Shown: positions 12,658-25,700 of the stretch, piece by piece
How the letters are laid out: each line of letters opens with the position of its first letter
How positions within the stretch are numbered: the first letter of the stretch is position 1
Assembly: GCF_001577835.2 (NCBI RefSeq)
Contig: NC_029519.1
Span: 34,920,775-34,984,774, forward strand
Source: Coturnix japonica
Taxonomy: Eukaryota > Chordata > Aves > Galliformes > Phasianidae
DNA: 64,000 nucleotides
Reading direction: 5' to 3'
The notes under the pieces: model-generated
Told to the model about the DNA's origin: nothing
Seen by the model: only the letters and a program-made list of their open reading frames with translations
The model's database searches: none
Program-made: the position numbers and the translations under genes

Positions 12658-14950
12658 TATTATAATTGTGCTGGCACTTTTCATAGCTTTAAAGGCATAT
12701 TATCATCAGAATCCCCTATTCCCAGTTACACCCTAAGATTACTCTTAAAGCTTTCTACTTGCAAAAGCTTTGTATTATATTTCATACCAATGGAAAACAT
12801 CTCAACCTGCCCCTACACCAAAAAAATAAAGCCCCTAAAATGAAAAATTAATTTATTTTTATTTTTTTAGTACTGTTGTAGTTGTTGAGAACTGTTGGAT
12901 AGAGCATTCCTTACAAAAAATGATTAATTTTTGTTCATAGTAACGTGCATCAACAAATGTCTGTCTTTCAGGTGTGTGTAAAAGGGCCAAATGTATTCCT
13001 TGGCTATTTGAAAGATCCTGAAAAAACAGCAGAAGCTCTAGACAAAGATGGCTGGCTTCATACAGGCGATATTGGGAAATGGCTACCAGTAAGTTAATGT
13101 ATATAGATGAAAGGTGAAAGGTATTTCTGTAGCTATTAGCAATAATTTAACAAGTAAAATAAATGAGATATATATTAAATACATTGAATTAGAACACAAA
13201 CATGTAACATTATGAAGAGAATTATTATGTATAAAATCTGTATAAGTGGGGTTAAAAATAATAAAAATATAGTGTAAACTTGAGATTGTCTCTAGTTCAG
13301 GTTAGATGGGTGCAGAGCCTGTTTTAACCTTAGTTTGACAGTGCTCTGGGTCTAGCAGTATTCTTTACTGCCTGCTAATAGCTTCCATCAGTAAGCTGTC
13401 TTGAATTGTGCACAGCATTTAATTTCATGTTAAGATATAACCTAAACAGTATTGCTTCTGGTCTGTTCTTGAAAGCCTATTAAAAGGCACTTATTTCTGA
13501 AATAGAGATAAGTAGAGGCAAATTCTTGTTCATACGCTTTAGTTCTGGCGCATTGTGATTTGCTGTGATGCATTGTGTAGACCGGTTATCACTTGAAGTG
13601 CCTTTTCTGAGTGGAAATTATTTCTGTCAACAGAATGGTACATTGAAGATCATTGACCGGAAAAAACACATATTTAAACTAGCCCAGGGAGAGTACATAG
13701 CACCGGAGAAGATAGAAAATGTGTATCTGAGAAGCGAAGCACTTGCTCAAGTGTTTGTCCATGGAGAGAGCTTGCAGGTGGGCATTCTTCTGGTTATTTA
13801 AAAAATAAACGCAAGGGAGAGATGGCAGAAAAGGGTTTTTCCTTTCCTCCTTCCTCCCTACCCCTGACTCAGATTAGTCTTTACACTTACAGTAGGATCA
13901 TAGAGTGGTTTGAGTTAGAGGGAACCTTTCAAGGTGATATAGGCTACCCTTCCCTTTGCCATGGTCAGGAACATATTTCACTAGACCAGATTGCACAAAG
14001 CCCTGTCCAACCTCACTCTGAACACTTGCACTGTTCAGGCATCCACAGCTGGGCAGCCTGTCCTAGTGTCTCTGTTCAGTGTTGCACACTTTAGTTTTCC
14101 ATCCACTTTGGATTCCACCAGTTGCAGAATATGCTTCTGGATGTAGTTTCAGAACAGGCAGTAGAAATGAATTAATTTAATTGGTTACTCACACTATATA
14201 TAAGCTGCTACCAGTGTACATGGGAACTTTAAGGAAAAAAGTGACATTGTTAAAACTACCACCCAAAACCAGGCAGAAAACCAATAGGAAGCATTTAGAA
14301 ACCAGCATTGCTTTAAGCTTGAAATGAATAAACAAAACAGAAAAAAAAAAACCAACACTTAAATTTCTTTTTAGGCCTTCTTAGTAGGTGTTGTGGTACC
14401 CGATCCTGAGACTTTGTGCAAATGGGCCAAGAAAAAAGGATTTGAAGGCTCATATGAAAAGCTATGCAAAAACAAGGTGAGTAGATAGCTCAGTAAACAG
14501 ATAGCTATTCTGTATCAGCTTTTTCTGGGCTGTACAATGTATTTTTGTATCCACAGGAGGTCAAAAAGCACATCTTAGAAGACATGGTGAGAGTTGGTAA
14601 AGAATCTGGTTTGAAGTCATTTGAACAGGTAAGATGCTGATTAGACTTGAGCATCTAATTCTTTAAACAATCTCTAACAGTATAGTCAGACTAAGAACTG
14701 GCATTAATTTGCATTTGGAAATATTTTAAAGTAATTTTTATGGTGACTTATTAAAAGCTTTGTGTATTCCAAAGAATGTAGTGTGGTTATTAAACTGTTT
14801 GTTTTCCAGGTTAAAGACATTATCGTGCACACAGAAATGTTTTCTATTGAAAATGGCCTGCTGACACCAACACTGAAGGCGAAGAGACCAGAACTACGGA
14901 AATATTTCCAGTCACAGATAGATGAACTCTATGCTAATACCAAAATGTAA
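1150..14950 (+). CDS. ACSL1: ACSL1, long-chain acyl-CoA synthetase 1 (3' part, 16 exons)
   Basis: Activates long-chain fatty acids to acyl-CoA via an acyl-AMP, at mitochondrial outer membrane and ER. Coding exons: 1150-1249, 1397-1575, 3726-3758, 3943-3994, 4738-4811, 5714-5791, 7338-7472, 9005-9139, 9959-10054, 11113-11185, 11859-11947, 12972-13088, 13634-13777, 14375-14476, 14557-14628, 14810-14950. They total 1620 nt, all in phase, giving 539 residues from a Trp that matches about residue 160 of the 698-residue human protein; the N-terminal membrane anchor is left of the window. Visible motifs: ATP/AMP-binding TSGTTGNPKGA split over 3943-3994 and 4738-4811; gate-region exon 5714-5791 with [20 protein letters not shown] at 11113-11185; FACS signature [10 protein letters not shown] at 12972-13088 continuing with [14 protein letters not shown]6 and ACSL5 are the nearest alternatives; the neighbours CENPU and CASP3 and the C-terminal sequence favour ACSL1. 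Confidence 0.95.
1838..1893 (+). mobile_element. CR1 LINE 3'-tip fragment
   Basis: Short stretch with 'gaggacccttccaacctctg' followed by 'attctgtg' and 'ttctgtgatt', the extreme 3' end of a CR1 copy in + orientation. Only about 55 bp remain. Confidence 0.6.
6480..6870. repeat. Possible unclassified repeat block in ACSL1 intron
   Basis: A segment richer in G+C than the surrounding AT-rich intron, with CAG-rich and 'gtgggtggagcc' phrases of the kind seen in dispersed avian repeats. No family assigned; it may simply be unusual intron sequence. Confidence 0.25.
10358..10447 (+). mobile_element. CR1 LINE 3'-end fragment
   Basis: 'gagctagatgatctttacgg', 'ttccaacctaagccattcta' and 'tgattctat' match the + strand CR1 3' terminus. 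Intronic in ACSL1. Confidence 0.8.
12618..12656 (+). repeat. (AAT)n microsatellite
   Basis: About 13 near-perfect copies of a three-base AAT/TAA unit in an ACSL1 intron. Likely length-polymorphic between individuals. Confidence 0.95.
13893..14092 (-). mobile_element. CR1 LINE 3'-end fragment
   Basis: + strand reads 'aggatcatagagtggtttga', then 'ccatggtcaggaacat', 'ctagaccagattgc' and 'gggcagcctgtcctagtg', an old diverged CR1 3' portion in reverse orientation, in the ACSL1 intron after the exon ending at 13777. Confidence 0.75.
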
Positions 14951-16430
14951 CAGTAGAACAAGTAAAGTGGCACACATCTGATGTCTACTGTTGGTCTTCA
15001 TATCTGTAATTTGACTACAGCGAATATAGGGAAGGAAACTGTGCAATCATAAACTTGTACAAAAATGGGATGGGTACTCGCCATAGGAACACTGAAGAAA
15101 TGGAACACTGCCTTACTGTCAAGTTGTGTTGCATACTGTTTTTATGGTGACCTACAATTTCCAAAAAGAGCCTTAACTATAAATGGTAACTATATATAAG
15201 TTATTTAAGACTTCATTGGCCAAAAAATGGGACTCTCCTTAACCAAGGAGCTAAGATTTTCTTATTGCCAGCATGTTTGCTGTCTGCAGTGTATCTTGCA
15301 GTTGTCAGTTCAAAAAAGAATTTGTCAGGCTTGAAAATGCCTCTAAGTATCTTGCCACCTCAGGAGGGTTACTTGGTCTGGGGGGAGGGGAGAGAAAACC
15401 CATCAACACAAAACCTCACAGTTATATAGCTGATATTTTATCTTAATTGGTCCTAATATTAACTGGGGTAAGGCAAGGGTTTCTTCCCTTTATCTACAGC
15501 CAGTTCTGAGGCTTACTTTTGTAAGGTAGAAGTCAGGACTCTATACAAAGGAGACTGATTGATACAAGTTCAAGCTAAGCTTGCATTTGGTGACTGCACT
15601 AGAAGTGTAGATACCGTTAATTCAGCAAGTGTAGCCTCTGCTGCATTAACACAATTCCAGAGTAGTGCCTGTCCAGGTAGTGGGCAGAATCTAACTCTGG
15701 CAAGAACACTAGAGGTCTAGAAATAAAAATGATCTAAGAGGCTGGGCTATGCGACAGTCAGGTAAGTATCACACCTGTACTAGTCACTTGTTTCCCCATG
15801 GTGAATGTGGATTTAAAATGTGGTTTTTAAAAAGTGCCAGGTCCTCTAAGCAGAACAGCTTCTGACATAACCTCCATTTTCTGCGCTTTGTGTATGAGCC
15901 ACTGAGTATTCTTCATGGAATAGCAAAATAGGTCAGGTAGAATGGTTTTTGCCTGATGCTTTGCAGTAATTGGAAGTATTCAGATGTGCCAATGAACAGT
16001 GTTGGCACTGGATTGGTATTTGTTCAGGGATAAGAAACAAATTCCTAGATAAACTACAGAACTACTTACCTTTTGTTTCAGAAATCAGCAGAAATAAGCC
16101 TTATGACAACATAAGTCTTTTGCTATCCTTAACAGAGTTGGTTTTGCATTAGAACTCATTACTGTTTTTTGGAAACATGGATATGTAAGATACAAGCACA
16201 ACAAGGTTTGCACTAAGATTTGTGTGATTGTAATGCACTACTCTGTAGCATAATTTCATACGTGTGTGCGATTAAGGTACACAAATCCAAGTCAACTGTT
16301 AGAGCAGTAGTTTGTTACATTGGAATTCAAATGTTTGCTTAGTGTTGGCTATTTCTATGTTTTATAAAACCAAAACAATTTTCAAAACCAATGAAGGAAA
16401 CCAAAATAAATATTTCTGCATTTCAACTCA
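14951..16430 (+). other. ACSL1: ACSL1 3'UTR
   Basis: Non-coding DNA following the ACSL1 TAA. The distal AATAAA is at 16405-16410, so cleavage is expected near 16425-16430. A proximal AATAAA at 15722-15727 could give a shorter 3'UTR. The end is an inference from the signal; no transcript was seen. The following gene's CpG promoter begins almost at once. Confidence 0.75.
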
Positions 16431-16479
16431 GCGAAGTGTTTGTTTGATCAGACGTTGCTGACTGACGAGCTGTGGTGAG

Positions 16480-16711
16480 GCCATAGGGGCGTACCGGGGC
16501 GGTGCTGAGGGCGGGCAGTGCTCACCGCCCGCCAATCACCTCAGCCGCTCCTTCCCGCCAAGGGGCGGGGCGCCTCAGCCGCTTCCTGTTCCGGCGCTGC
16601 CCCGCGGGCGCTTTGAATGCGGGCGGCAGGGCGCGGCCGTTGGGCGCTGTGAGGTGAATCAAGGCCCGGGGCTCGCTTTGTATTCAGCTGTGGGCTTGGA
16701 GGCTTACTAGG
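16480..16711 (+). promoter_or_regulatory. CENPU: CENPU CpG promoter with CCAAT, E2F-like, GC-box and CHR-like sites
   Basis: A small GC- and CpG-rich island directly before the CENPU ATG. Seen in order: CCAAT at 16532-16536; TTCCCGCC (E2F-like) at 16552-16559; a GC box at 16562-16570; an ETS-like CTTCCTGTTCCGG; and TTTGAA at 16612-16617 directly after GGGCGC. A CCAAT/E2F/CHR set is typical of G2/M and DREAM-controlled genes, which suits a kinetochore gene; the regulatory role is inferred. No TATA box is evident. Confidence 0.75.
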
Positions 16712-19700
16712 ATGTCTTCTAAGAAAAGAACGAAGAGAAATCGTGCTGGAAATCAAGTCAAGGTAAAATTCTCCACTCTGAGCTTAATACTATGCTGCTT
16801 TACCGTGCATTTGTGCTTCCTGTCAGTTCCTTCTCACGCACAAGAGAAAACTTCAGCCCGTGTTTGGAGGTGAATGGAATGGTGACAAACGTTTAATGAA
16901 CGGATGTCCCGCCCTTTCTGTTTGAGTTATTCTATGGAATACTGAAGTTACAAACGAATTCTAAGCTCTATAAGAAGCTGAGCTGGAGGTTTTCATTTTT
17001 AAATTGAAAAGCATTCGATTGGACAAACCAGGAATGTGGTGTGAATATAGAGGTGAAAGGAGATGCTTCAGTGGCTGAAAAGGAGAAGGCTATTGGTCAT
17101 AGAAAGCAAGTGTCAGACAACTCTAAGATTACTAGGTGTATGTGCTTGGCTTTACAAAATAAGATAAACTTTATACTGCGTATAATGTATATCTTAGAAA
17201 CATGCCCTAGAATGGTAGTTTGGAGGGGACTTTAACACTCCCCCTGCCATGGGCTCAGGCTGCCCAGGGCCCATCCGACCTTGGGCACCTCCAGGGATGT
17301 GGCACCCACGGCTCTGGACAGCAGTGCCAGCACCTCACTGCCCTCTGAGTAAAGAATTACTGCCTAACATTGGACCTAACCCAGCAGTATGCACTGCTTT
17401 TATACCGTTACTTCCTTCTAGGGAAAAACCATAATACAAGGGGGAAAACTGTGTGCTCTGAATGTTCTATTTTGTAGGTTAGTAGTCAATGCAGCCCATA
17501 TTAAATTCTAATTAAAAACAATCTTGAAATTCATCGTCTCATTTAGTCTGTTGTGCACTCAGTCAGTGGAACGACTGAGCTGTTAATGTTGTACCCTACC
17601 AGGGACACAAAGGCAGTTCTCATCCTCGCTGGAAACTTCTTCCGCCTGAGGAACCTGATGTCTCAAGGATACCGAAAGTAGCAGATGTAAACCAACTTGA
17701 GGAGCTCTGCGATTCATTTGGTTAGTATGAACTTGAATGGCTGATTTTCATCAGCTAAGTAAAGGTGCTTCTTTGTCTGAGGAAAAAAGAGTTCAGTGAA
17801 AAAAGTCAGGTAAATATATGAAAGACTGATACAGAAGTTCTTCACTAGGAGAGTGGTTAGGCCCTGGAACAGGCTGCCCAGGGAGGTTGTGGATGCCCCG
17901 TCCTTGGAGGTGTTCAAGACCAGGTTGGACGGGGCCCTGGGCAACCTGATCTAGTAAAGGTGTATGTTTGGTGGCCCTGCCAGGCAGGGGGGTTGGAACT
18001 ACATGATCCTTGAGGTCCCTTCCAACCCGGGTCATTCTGTGATTCTGAGCTTTCATGCACCTCTCCGTTTGTAAAGAAATAAAGTGGTAGCAGCATTTAG
18101 GTTGGAAAAGACCTTCAAGGTCATCAAGTCTCAGTCCACTGCTAAGCCACGTCCCTGGGTACCACATCCCCTTGTAAATCCCTCTGGAGATAGCGACTCC
18201 ATCAGTTTCCTGGGCAGCTTCTTCCAGTTCCTGACTACCCCTTCCACAAATAAACCATTCCTGACTTCCAATCTAAACCTGCCCAGTGCAATGTGAGGCC
18301 ATTGCTTCATGTTCTATGACTTGTCTGCTGAGAAGAAGATACCAACACAGCCTTGCTGCAGAGCAGTGAGGTCCCTCAGCCTCCTCTCCTCCAGGCTAAA
18401 CAGCACCAGTTCCTTCAGCCACTTTTCATAGGCCTTGATATGAGTTTAGACACTGAAACTTTTGACCACAGATACTTTTCCTAACCTTAAAATGTTTCTT
18501 TTAACAAGTGTAGCTAGAATGAACAAACCTTAGAAATTCTAAATGCTGAATGGTAGACAGTGTTAATATACCTCTGTTTGTCTCAACAGATGGGAATGTT
18601 TTTATACGGCTTATTTTCTCTTCTTCACAGATCAGCCTTTACACAGTACTGCTGTGGATGCTTGTGGAGAGGAGCACTCAGAAAATGCATTGTCTAGTGA
18701 TGATCCAGCTCCACAAAGGACAAATGCAGAACGCAGGTCTGGTGGAAAAATAATTGCCAGGTAATTGCTAGCATTTGATTTTTGGCTTTTTTTTTTTTTT
18801 TTAAAGATTAAATGGGGAAAATGTTCTGTTTGTCTGATTCCTCAAACTGCTTGTTAGACAGATGCTTAGAATCTCCCAGATGGGGGAAAAAAATGAAAGA
18901 GTAAGAAAAGCAGGGAAGGTAAAATAGATAAATAAATAAATGAGTCTGACTTCTACTTGGCAGCACATTGGCTTAAGTATTTACTAGATGATTATTTTTA
19001 AAGGAAAGAATGCCTTTGTGAGCTACTAATTTGTCCATTAAATCTTGGTGTCATCGAAGTTTGAAGAGTGGTAAAATGGTAACAGTAAGCTAACAAGTTT
19101 ACAGGTAAAAACCTGTTAAACCATACACGAGAAAAATAACCTAAAGCACATTTTAATGCAAGCTTTAATACTTGTCTGTTAATTCTGGTTTGGTGCCAGT
19201 TTTAAATTCAGTGAAGGTCTTATTTGAAGGAATTAACCGGACATTTATTGTGCTTGTGAGGGTGTGCATTTCTCTTTTACTTCCCCCTCAGCTCTCCAAT
19301 CCCCAAAGGACTTCTTCGTTCCTTCTAAAATATACCAAGTAATAGTTTTGTCACTGGTTCAGAGTTTCTCCTCAAAACAACATGGCCATCCCAGTGGTCG
19401 GTTAGAAATGATTTCTAGACTGTTGTGAGCTTTTCTGTCGAGGGATCAGGATTCTTCCGCCTTTCTATGCTATTGCAACCTTTTAGTGTGGTTTATTTGG
19501 AGAAGTCAGACTGCACACAGCAGTACAAAACGGTCCCCAAAGATTTTGTTGATTGTATGTGGGAAATAATTTTTCTTCCTCAGTGTGTGGTTGGTTTACA
19601 TATGGATATTTTTCTTTTTTCTAGTGAAAAGATGCAATTGGAGATGCCTGAAGGCAACGTTCACAACTTCAGCCAGAGTGGTTCTGTACGTGAGCCCCTT

Positions 19701-22700
19701 ATGGAGAATCTGGTACAGCGAATGCTGTGCGAGTGTATTGGTCAATTTGATTATAGCTTTCTGCCGTACCTCCACTGGGTAATGGCAGTGAAGGAAGACC
19801 TTTCCTTCGCTGTGTAGTACTTAGTTGTGTCCCACATAAGTAAATCTAATAATATTCTTGTAAGATGGCCAAGTGTTAGGCCATATTAAATCAGATCAGC
19901 GGGGAAGGTAATAACCAGGGTCCTGTAGTCCATTTTATTGCTCATTTAGGAATACTTGACTTTCTAATTTATAATAATTACATCTAGAAAACATTTTTTC
20001 AAAGAATGCCATGCTACATAATATATAATATAGGCTTATTCTTGTTTGGTACTGAACATCACGCTTGTGGGAAGAGTGAATTTTTCACTGATTAAAATGA
20101 ATTTTGAAAATACGTTAGAATTAGACTAAAGCCAGATGATTTTGAATGAGTGTTTTTCCATGCTCAGGCCTCAGTTAATGCAAAGTACTTCTGACCAGCT
20201 GAGCTCCTGGGTCTAGGGAGAACTACCTATCCACAGCCTTGAGAAAGTAAGCCTGTGAGAGAAGCAGCTGTGCAGTGGTTTGTGTAAAAGCTTTTTGCCT
20301 CCTGAAATTCATTGGAATTATTCAGTTATATGTTTTAAAACTGAAGGCATAGTGTTGGCCTTTCATCAGTAAGCTGCACATATGAAGAGCTGTTGTAGGA
20401 TTGTGTGCATGTTACAGAAAGCATTCAAAGGCTGAAAATAGAGACAGATGCAAGTGAAAAGGAGCTGTTACCAGATAACTGTTAGTATTGGTACTTATGC
20501 TGAACTGAGGGGCCTTAGGCTGTTTACAGCATTCTTCCTCCTGTATGGTCTGTACCTGATGTGTGGCTGGGCAGCTGCTGTCCCTTGGCAGCATAATCAC
20601 TGTGCTGTAATTCTGGTGAAACAGACCTAAGTAAACGTTACTGACGTTTCTGTGATGAAATGCTGGAATGCTTCCCTGACTTCTGCTTAATTACTGTCAT
20701 TCAGAATTTTAAATGAGTGCACTTGGGTTCTTCTTAAAAGTTAATCTGTTTTCTTATATTGCAGAACGCTTCAAATACTACTCAATCTGGGGTGAAAACG
20801 AAGGGACCCTCAAAGAAGAGCACACCAGATTCTTCTGGTAAAGTAGACCTTTCAAAACTCTTGTATATCTTTTCCTCATTCAAGATCAATATTTTCCCCT
20901 AATTCAATGGTTTTGATTTCTGGTACATAGCATCACGCTCTTTTGGGAGGTTCCAGTTTTAATTTGGGTCTAAACATTCATTATCAATGGATAAATTGGG
21001 GAGCTGGTATGCCACAGTTCTCATTACTGCGGTTTGTATCTCTGGACTTGCCTATCCCTCGCTGGAGGGATAGAGCACAGATGGTTTGCATTACTCTTTG
21101 CATGCACTTGATTTCCTTGGGAAGGAAGCTTGGGTCCCTGACTATGGAGCTGTAATGTGCCTGGTAGATCCCTTGGTCTGGATGGATGCCTGGAGCACCC
21201 AGGGTTACCCAGATTTATAGCAAGGGCACAGTGTAAACACCTTTGAGAAAGGAAGCTTCAAGACAGGCCTTTTTTAGTATAAGGAAACTTTCCCAAGGGC
21301 ACCTTATACTTGAGTGTAATGGGTTGCAGCTCCAAGGAAGCTAGATTTATATTTAAGTGCGTGTAAAGAAACTTAAAATTTTTATAGAATTTGTTAATAT
21401 TGTTATTTCTAAGTTTAAAAAAAAGGCATCGTTGTATGGCTACTTTTGAAACATGCGAAGTATCAATAGAAAATTGATACAGAAGTGATACAGCAATTCG
21501 TGACTCTTTCAGTAATGCGGGCTCCCCAAACTCAGGCTGATAGTTCTTACAGCTGGTAGTGTGTGTGTCTCTGTGTAGTTTATCAGTTGGTGCAATTATG
21601 TGCTGCTGGACTACCTTGAAATGATGAAGAGTAAGTAATAAGTTTATATGATTGATCATTCAAATCTTTGTGTTCCCCGATAATTTTATAGTTTCCCCAA
21701 ATTCTTATAATTGCTCAGCCTAAAACATGGAATAAATTAATATTTTCCTTATGAAAAGTTTTATATTAAAATGTTCTTAATTCTTAGTTATTTTAATGGT
21801 GGGTACAATAACTTCTGTTATTTCAGAGCATGTACCTGAGCTATATAATTCTTGTCTTTATTCTGCTGTTACAGCTAACAGCTCATTTTCTGTACAACTT
21901 TGGTGTCCCAATGAGCTGAAAAGATCATCCAAGGATATCACAGAACTGGATGTTGTTCTGGCTGAATTTGAAAAGACAGCAGCAAACTACAGGTAAACGT
22001 TCTGCTTTAGTTTGACTGAATGCCCAAAGGTGTTTAAATAAATGACATGCTTTTTTTGGGTGGTGGCTTAGTTACGTTCTGGTGTTGTTTTAAAGACTGA
22101 TAGGTTTTTCTGACACATTTTTTCACATGATCTTAAGTGGGTGATCCTCAGGAATTTGGAATTTTTCTAAACATAAGAGCAACACATCTTAGTTGATGTT
22201 TTCCAGTGTAGAAATTAAATTATTGCTAGCACATGGATGATCTGTTTAACATTGGGCTGTTCTTGTATTCAAAAGAATATTTCTGGATGATATTTCTCCT
22301 TCACTAAAACAAATGAGTTGTTTTATCCCTCTGATTTCTCCAGTCAAAGCATAGAATCAAAGGCTTGCAGAAAAGCTGTCAGTGCCTTCTGTTCTGCTTT
22401 CAAGGACCAAGTCACTGAGCTTGTAAGTACACAGTGAAGAACAAAAGTGGTAATGATCATAGAGGTATGTATTACAATGCAATGTGTATTTTCACTGTAG
22501 TGAAAATGCCGAAGGCTTTACATTGTCCTCTAAGTGCTTACTTTATGATACTTCACACTTTCTATCTCTTGTCGGGTTGAATTAAATGAAAGCATAGTTA
22601 CTTCTATGTTATGATTTGTTGTCTCTGTGCTGACTGACTAAAGCCTCTAGCAACTTAATGAAACCCATCTTCTTTTTCAGTGAAGTGTGGACTTATCTAT

Positions 22701-25700
22701 CAAAACTCCCCCACCAAACTACTAGCTTGGAAGACTAAGAATTAATCTCGCTAATTACAGCTAGTAAAATAAACTTTGTTGTGATAAGTAAAATGTATGA
22801 GTACTAAAATCAGAATTCTAAGTGGTTCACTGGAATAAGCAGGGTTAAAATGACTAGATGAATACATTAATTGTAAAAGAAAAAATAGCTCGGGTAGTGT
22901 TACACAGTGGATGTAATGCTAATTGGTGCAAGGTGGTTAATGGTGTGCAACAGTCTTCCTCTGGCATGGGGAAAGAATTGATAGACAACTGAGACACCTG
23001 TAATATTAACAGCGTTTTATTAAATAGCTTCTTGATATGATTGCCAAGTAATTCTTGCAACTGTGTTTTTTGGAGTACAGAGGTGAAATCCAGATTTATC
23101 ACCAGTTTCCTCTTCTTCCATAGATAACAGAAGTCCAGGAATTAAAGAATACGAAGAAGAAAAATGCTAAGGTAATTATGTGTCTGAAATATATGCTATC
23201 ACTGGAATCTACAGCAGGCAGAGGTGATGCTGAGAATTCAAACAGGAGGGTGGGAGAAATAATTGTCAAAAAAGTACACTATAGTACAGAAACGAGCACA
23301 AATGCAGGATAAAGAACCTCTAGAACATTTGGGGACAGGGTCTGAAGTAGAATGATGGGATGCAAACTGCATATGTGTGCTGTTGGACTACAGATGTACA
23401 TTAGGGCTTGCATGGTTTTCATGCACATGAACTACTTTGTTTCTTACATGCTTGTTTATTTTTAGCAAGTGCTGGTGGTGAGGCCTCTGGAGAACCAATT
23501 AAATATTGGAAGCTCACCTTCCAGAAACACAGATGAATGTATAAGCAAAGACCCACGGGGATAGCACTGGATTGTTTAAAGGAGAGAAGTCTAAGGGAGA
23601 TGGCATTCTCTTAATTCAAGCAAGGTTTTTGTTCAGAGAAGGCAGTTTCTCTGTTCATTCAGACTTGAAATGCAGAACAGGAAATGCAGGTACTTGGAGA
23701 AACTAGTGTCAGAGCAGAGAACTTTGGAGTGGATTCATCAGAGGGGAGCTGCCCCCACAGCAGGGAGATTTAAGAGCAAGTTTGGCCCTACCTTCCAGTG
23801 GCATATTTTGTGCAGCTGATCTCTCATGTGAGAAGTGTCTGTAGAGCTTTCTGCCTTTGGATCTTGTTGTGATTCTAAATGTGAAAGAGCAGTTGGGCCA
23901 AACACAGCAGACTGAAATTTATTTGCTTTTTCCTAAATATTCCTGAGTATTTAATTATTAAACAACTTAACCTTCTTAGCGGCCTCAAGCGGTGTGCACA
24001 TATTAACCTCTTCAGCAAGCTTTTTGACCACTATATGGCTTCTTCTAACAAAAAGAAAGCATATCCTGACAGGTAGCAGTTCATGTGCTGGGGATGAAAA
24101 GCAATTTGAGCTCATATAGTAAACGAGACTGTAAAAATGAAAATTTTAGTATGCATCCGGCATTCACAGTTGCTGTTTTCTTATTTTGAGCTTCATACGT
24201 TTGTTTAAGCTCAAGTTTATAGCTCTAAAATGTAAATTTAAAGAGAATTTTCTAAAAGCATCTGTTAAAGAAAGCTTCGTTATGCTTAATTCCATAGTTC
24301 CAGCAGTCGTACTGAATGATACATGTTAAAACCTCAAAGAAAAAAAACAGCCTTCAATATTTGAGTTGTTTGCCTGCAAAGTCACAAACAAGTTCAAAGA
24401 CTTTCCTCGTTTGTTACAGGTGGTGGCAGGCATCAACAAGAAAAGGCAGAGACTGCTGCAAGTCAGAGAAAAGCTAAGTAGGTATGTTTCCAATAATGCA
24501 CGATAAAAGCTTGAAAAGCTGGAGGAGACTGGTATTTTTTTTAAACTCTGAATTAAAAGCAACTTTTACATTTCATTTTGGTGGAGCTCTAATTCTGTTC
24601 TGTGTTTTGTTTTTTTACAGAAGCTTAGGGTAACTCTGCCGTGTTTCAGTTTGCTAGATAGAGTAGTTCTTGCAGTGTTCTCTTAGGTAACTGTAGTTTC
24701 AGGGATGGCACTTCAGGCAGTGTTTCTAAGAAAAACACTGTTACAATTGGAAAAAGTAATGAAGCAAAACTTAAGAAGGTATGGAGTTTGTGTTTGATGA
24801 TAGGTGAATTTGATGGCTCTAGCCCCACTCAGAGGTTGAAAGCTGTCTTCACATTTCTTATTTGTTGTGTTTTAATCATTTGATCATTTTAAGAAAGCTT
24901 TTCTGGAGCAACACTGAAATGAAAATGGCTGTCGGGTGTTGTGTTTATGGAGTGCCAATAATGCTTCAAACACTGTTTAATAGATTGAGCCTTTCAGCTT
25001 TCTTAGGCAGGAGTATCTAGTTTATAAGTCCTTCAGCAAGGGCACAGGACCTGCCTGCAAGCTGATACCTGCAGAAGCAGGTTGCCAGTTTAAGTAACAT
25101 CAGGGACACAGAAGTGCTTAAGAGATTCACTGTATTGACAGACTTGATGGTAAAGTGTGGAAAAATGTCATGAGAAGGGTTTTTGTTTGTTTTTATGGAT
25201 TTGGACCTGTACTCCAAATGAAGTAATATGCTGATTTTTCTGTTTAAACACTATGTTATTCTAACCTATGCTTCATATTTCTGATCAACTTTTTCCTCGA
25301 GTCTTTCACAGAGGAAACATGTTCAGAATTACTCATAAATATTCAGATGTAGCGATCAAAGCACGATCTTTTTCAGAACTGAACCACAACTGATCAAACT
25401 ACAAAAAGAATATGCTGAGCTGGAAGAAAGGCAATCTTCCTTGAGGCAAGTAGTTCAATTCCTTACTGATTTAAAGGAACTACAGTACGACTACTTGGAT
25501 AGCAGAGAAGAAAACCCAAGAAAGAAAGTGGCAGTAAGTACATATTTCTGCATGTTTTTCAACTGTTCTGGATCAGCCTCCCTTCTGCTTTTTTCTTCTG
25601 GACAAACATGCATTTCTACTTACATTTGGCTTACATTAAATAGCGGTAGTCCGATATAAACACTTCTGTGGAACCAACTGGAGAGTCATTGCTCTAACAG

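Noticed and set aside
19425-19817. 130-codon open frame in CENPU
   Set aside because: Its middle contains exon 4, but the upstream part precedes the acceptor at 19624 and is intronic; not an independent gene.
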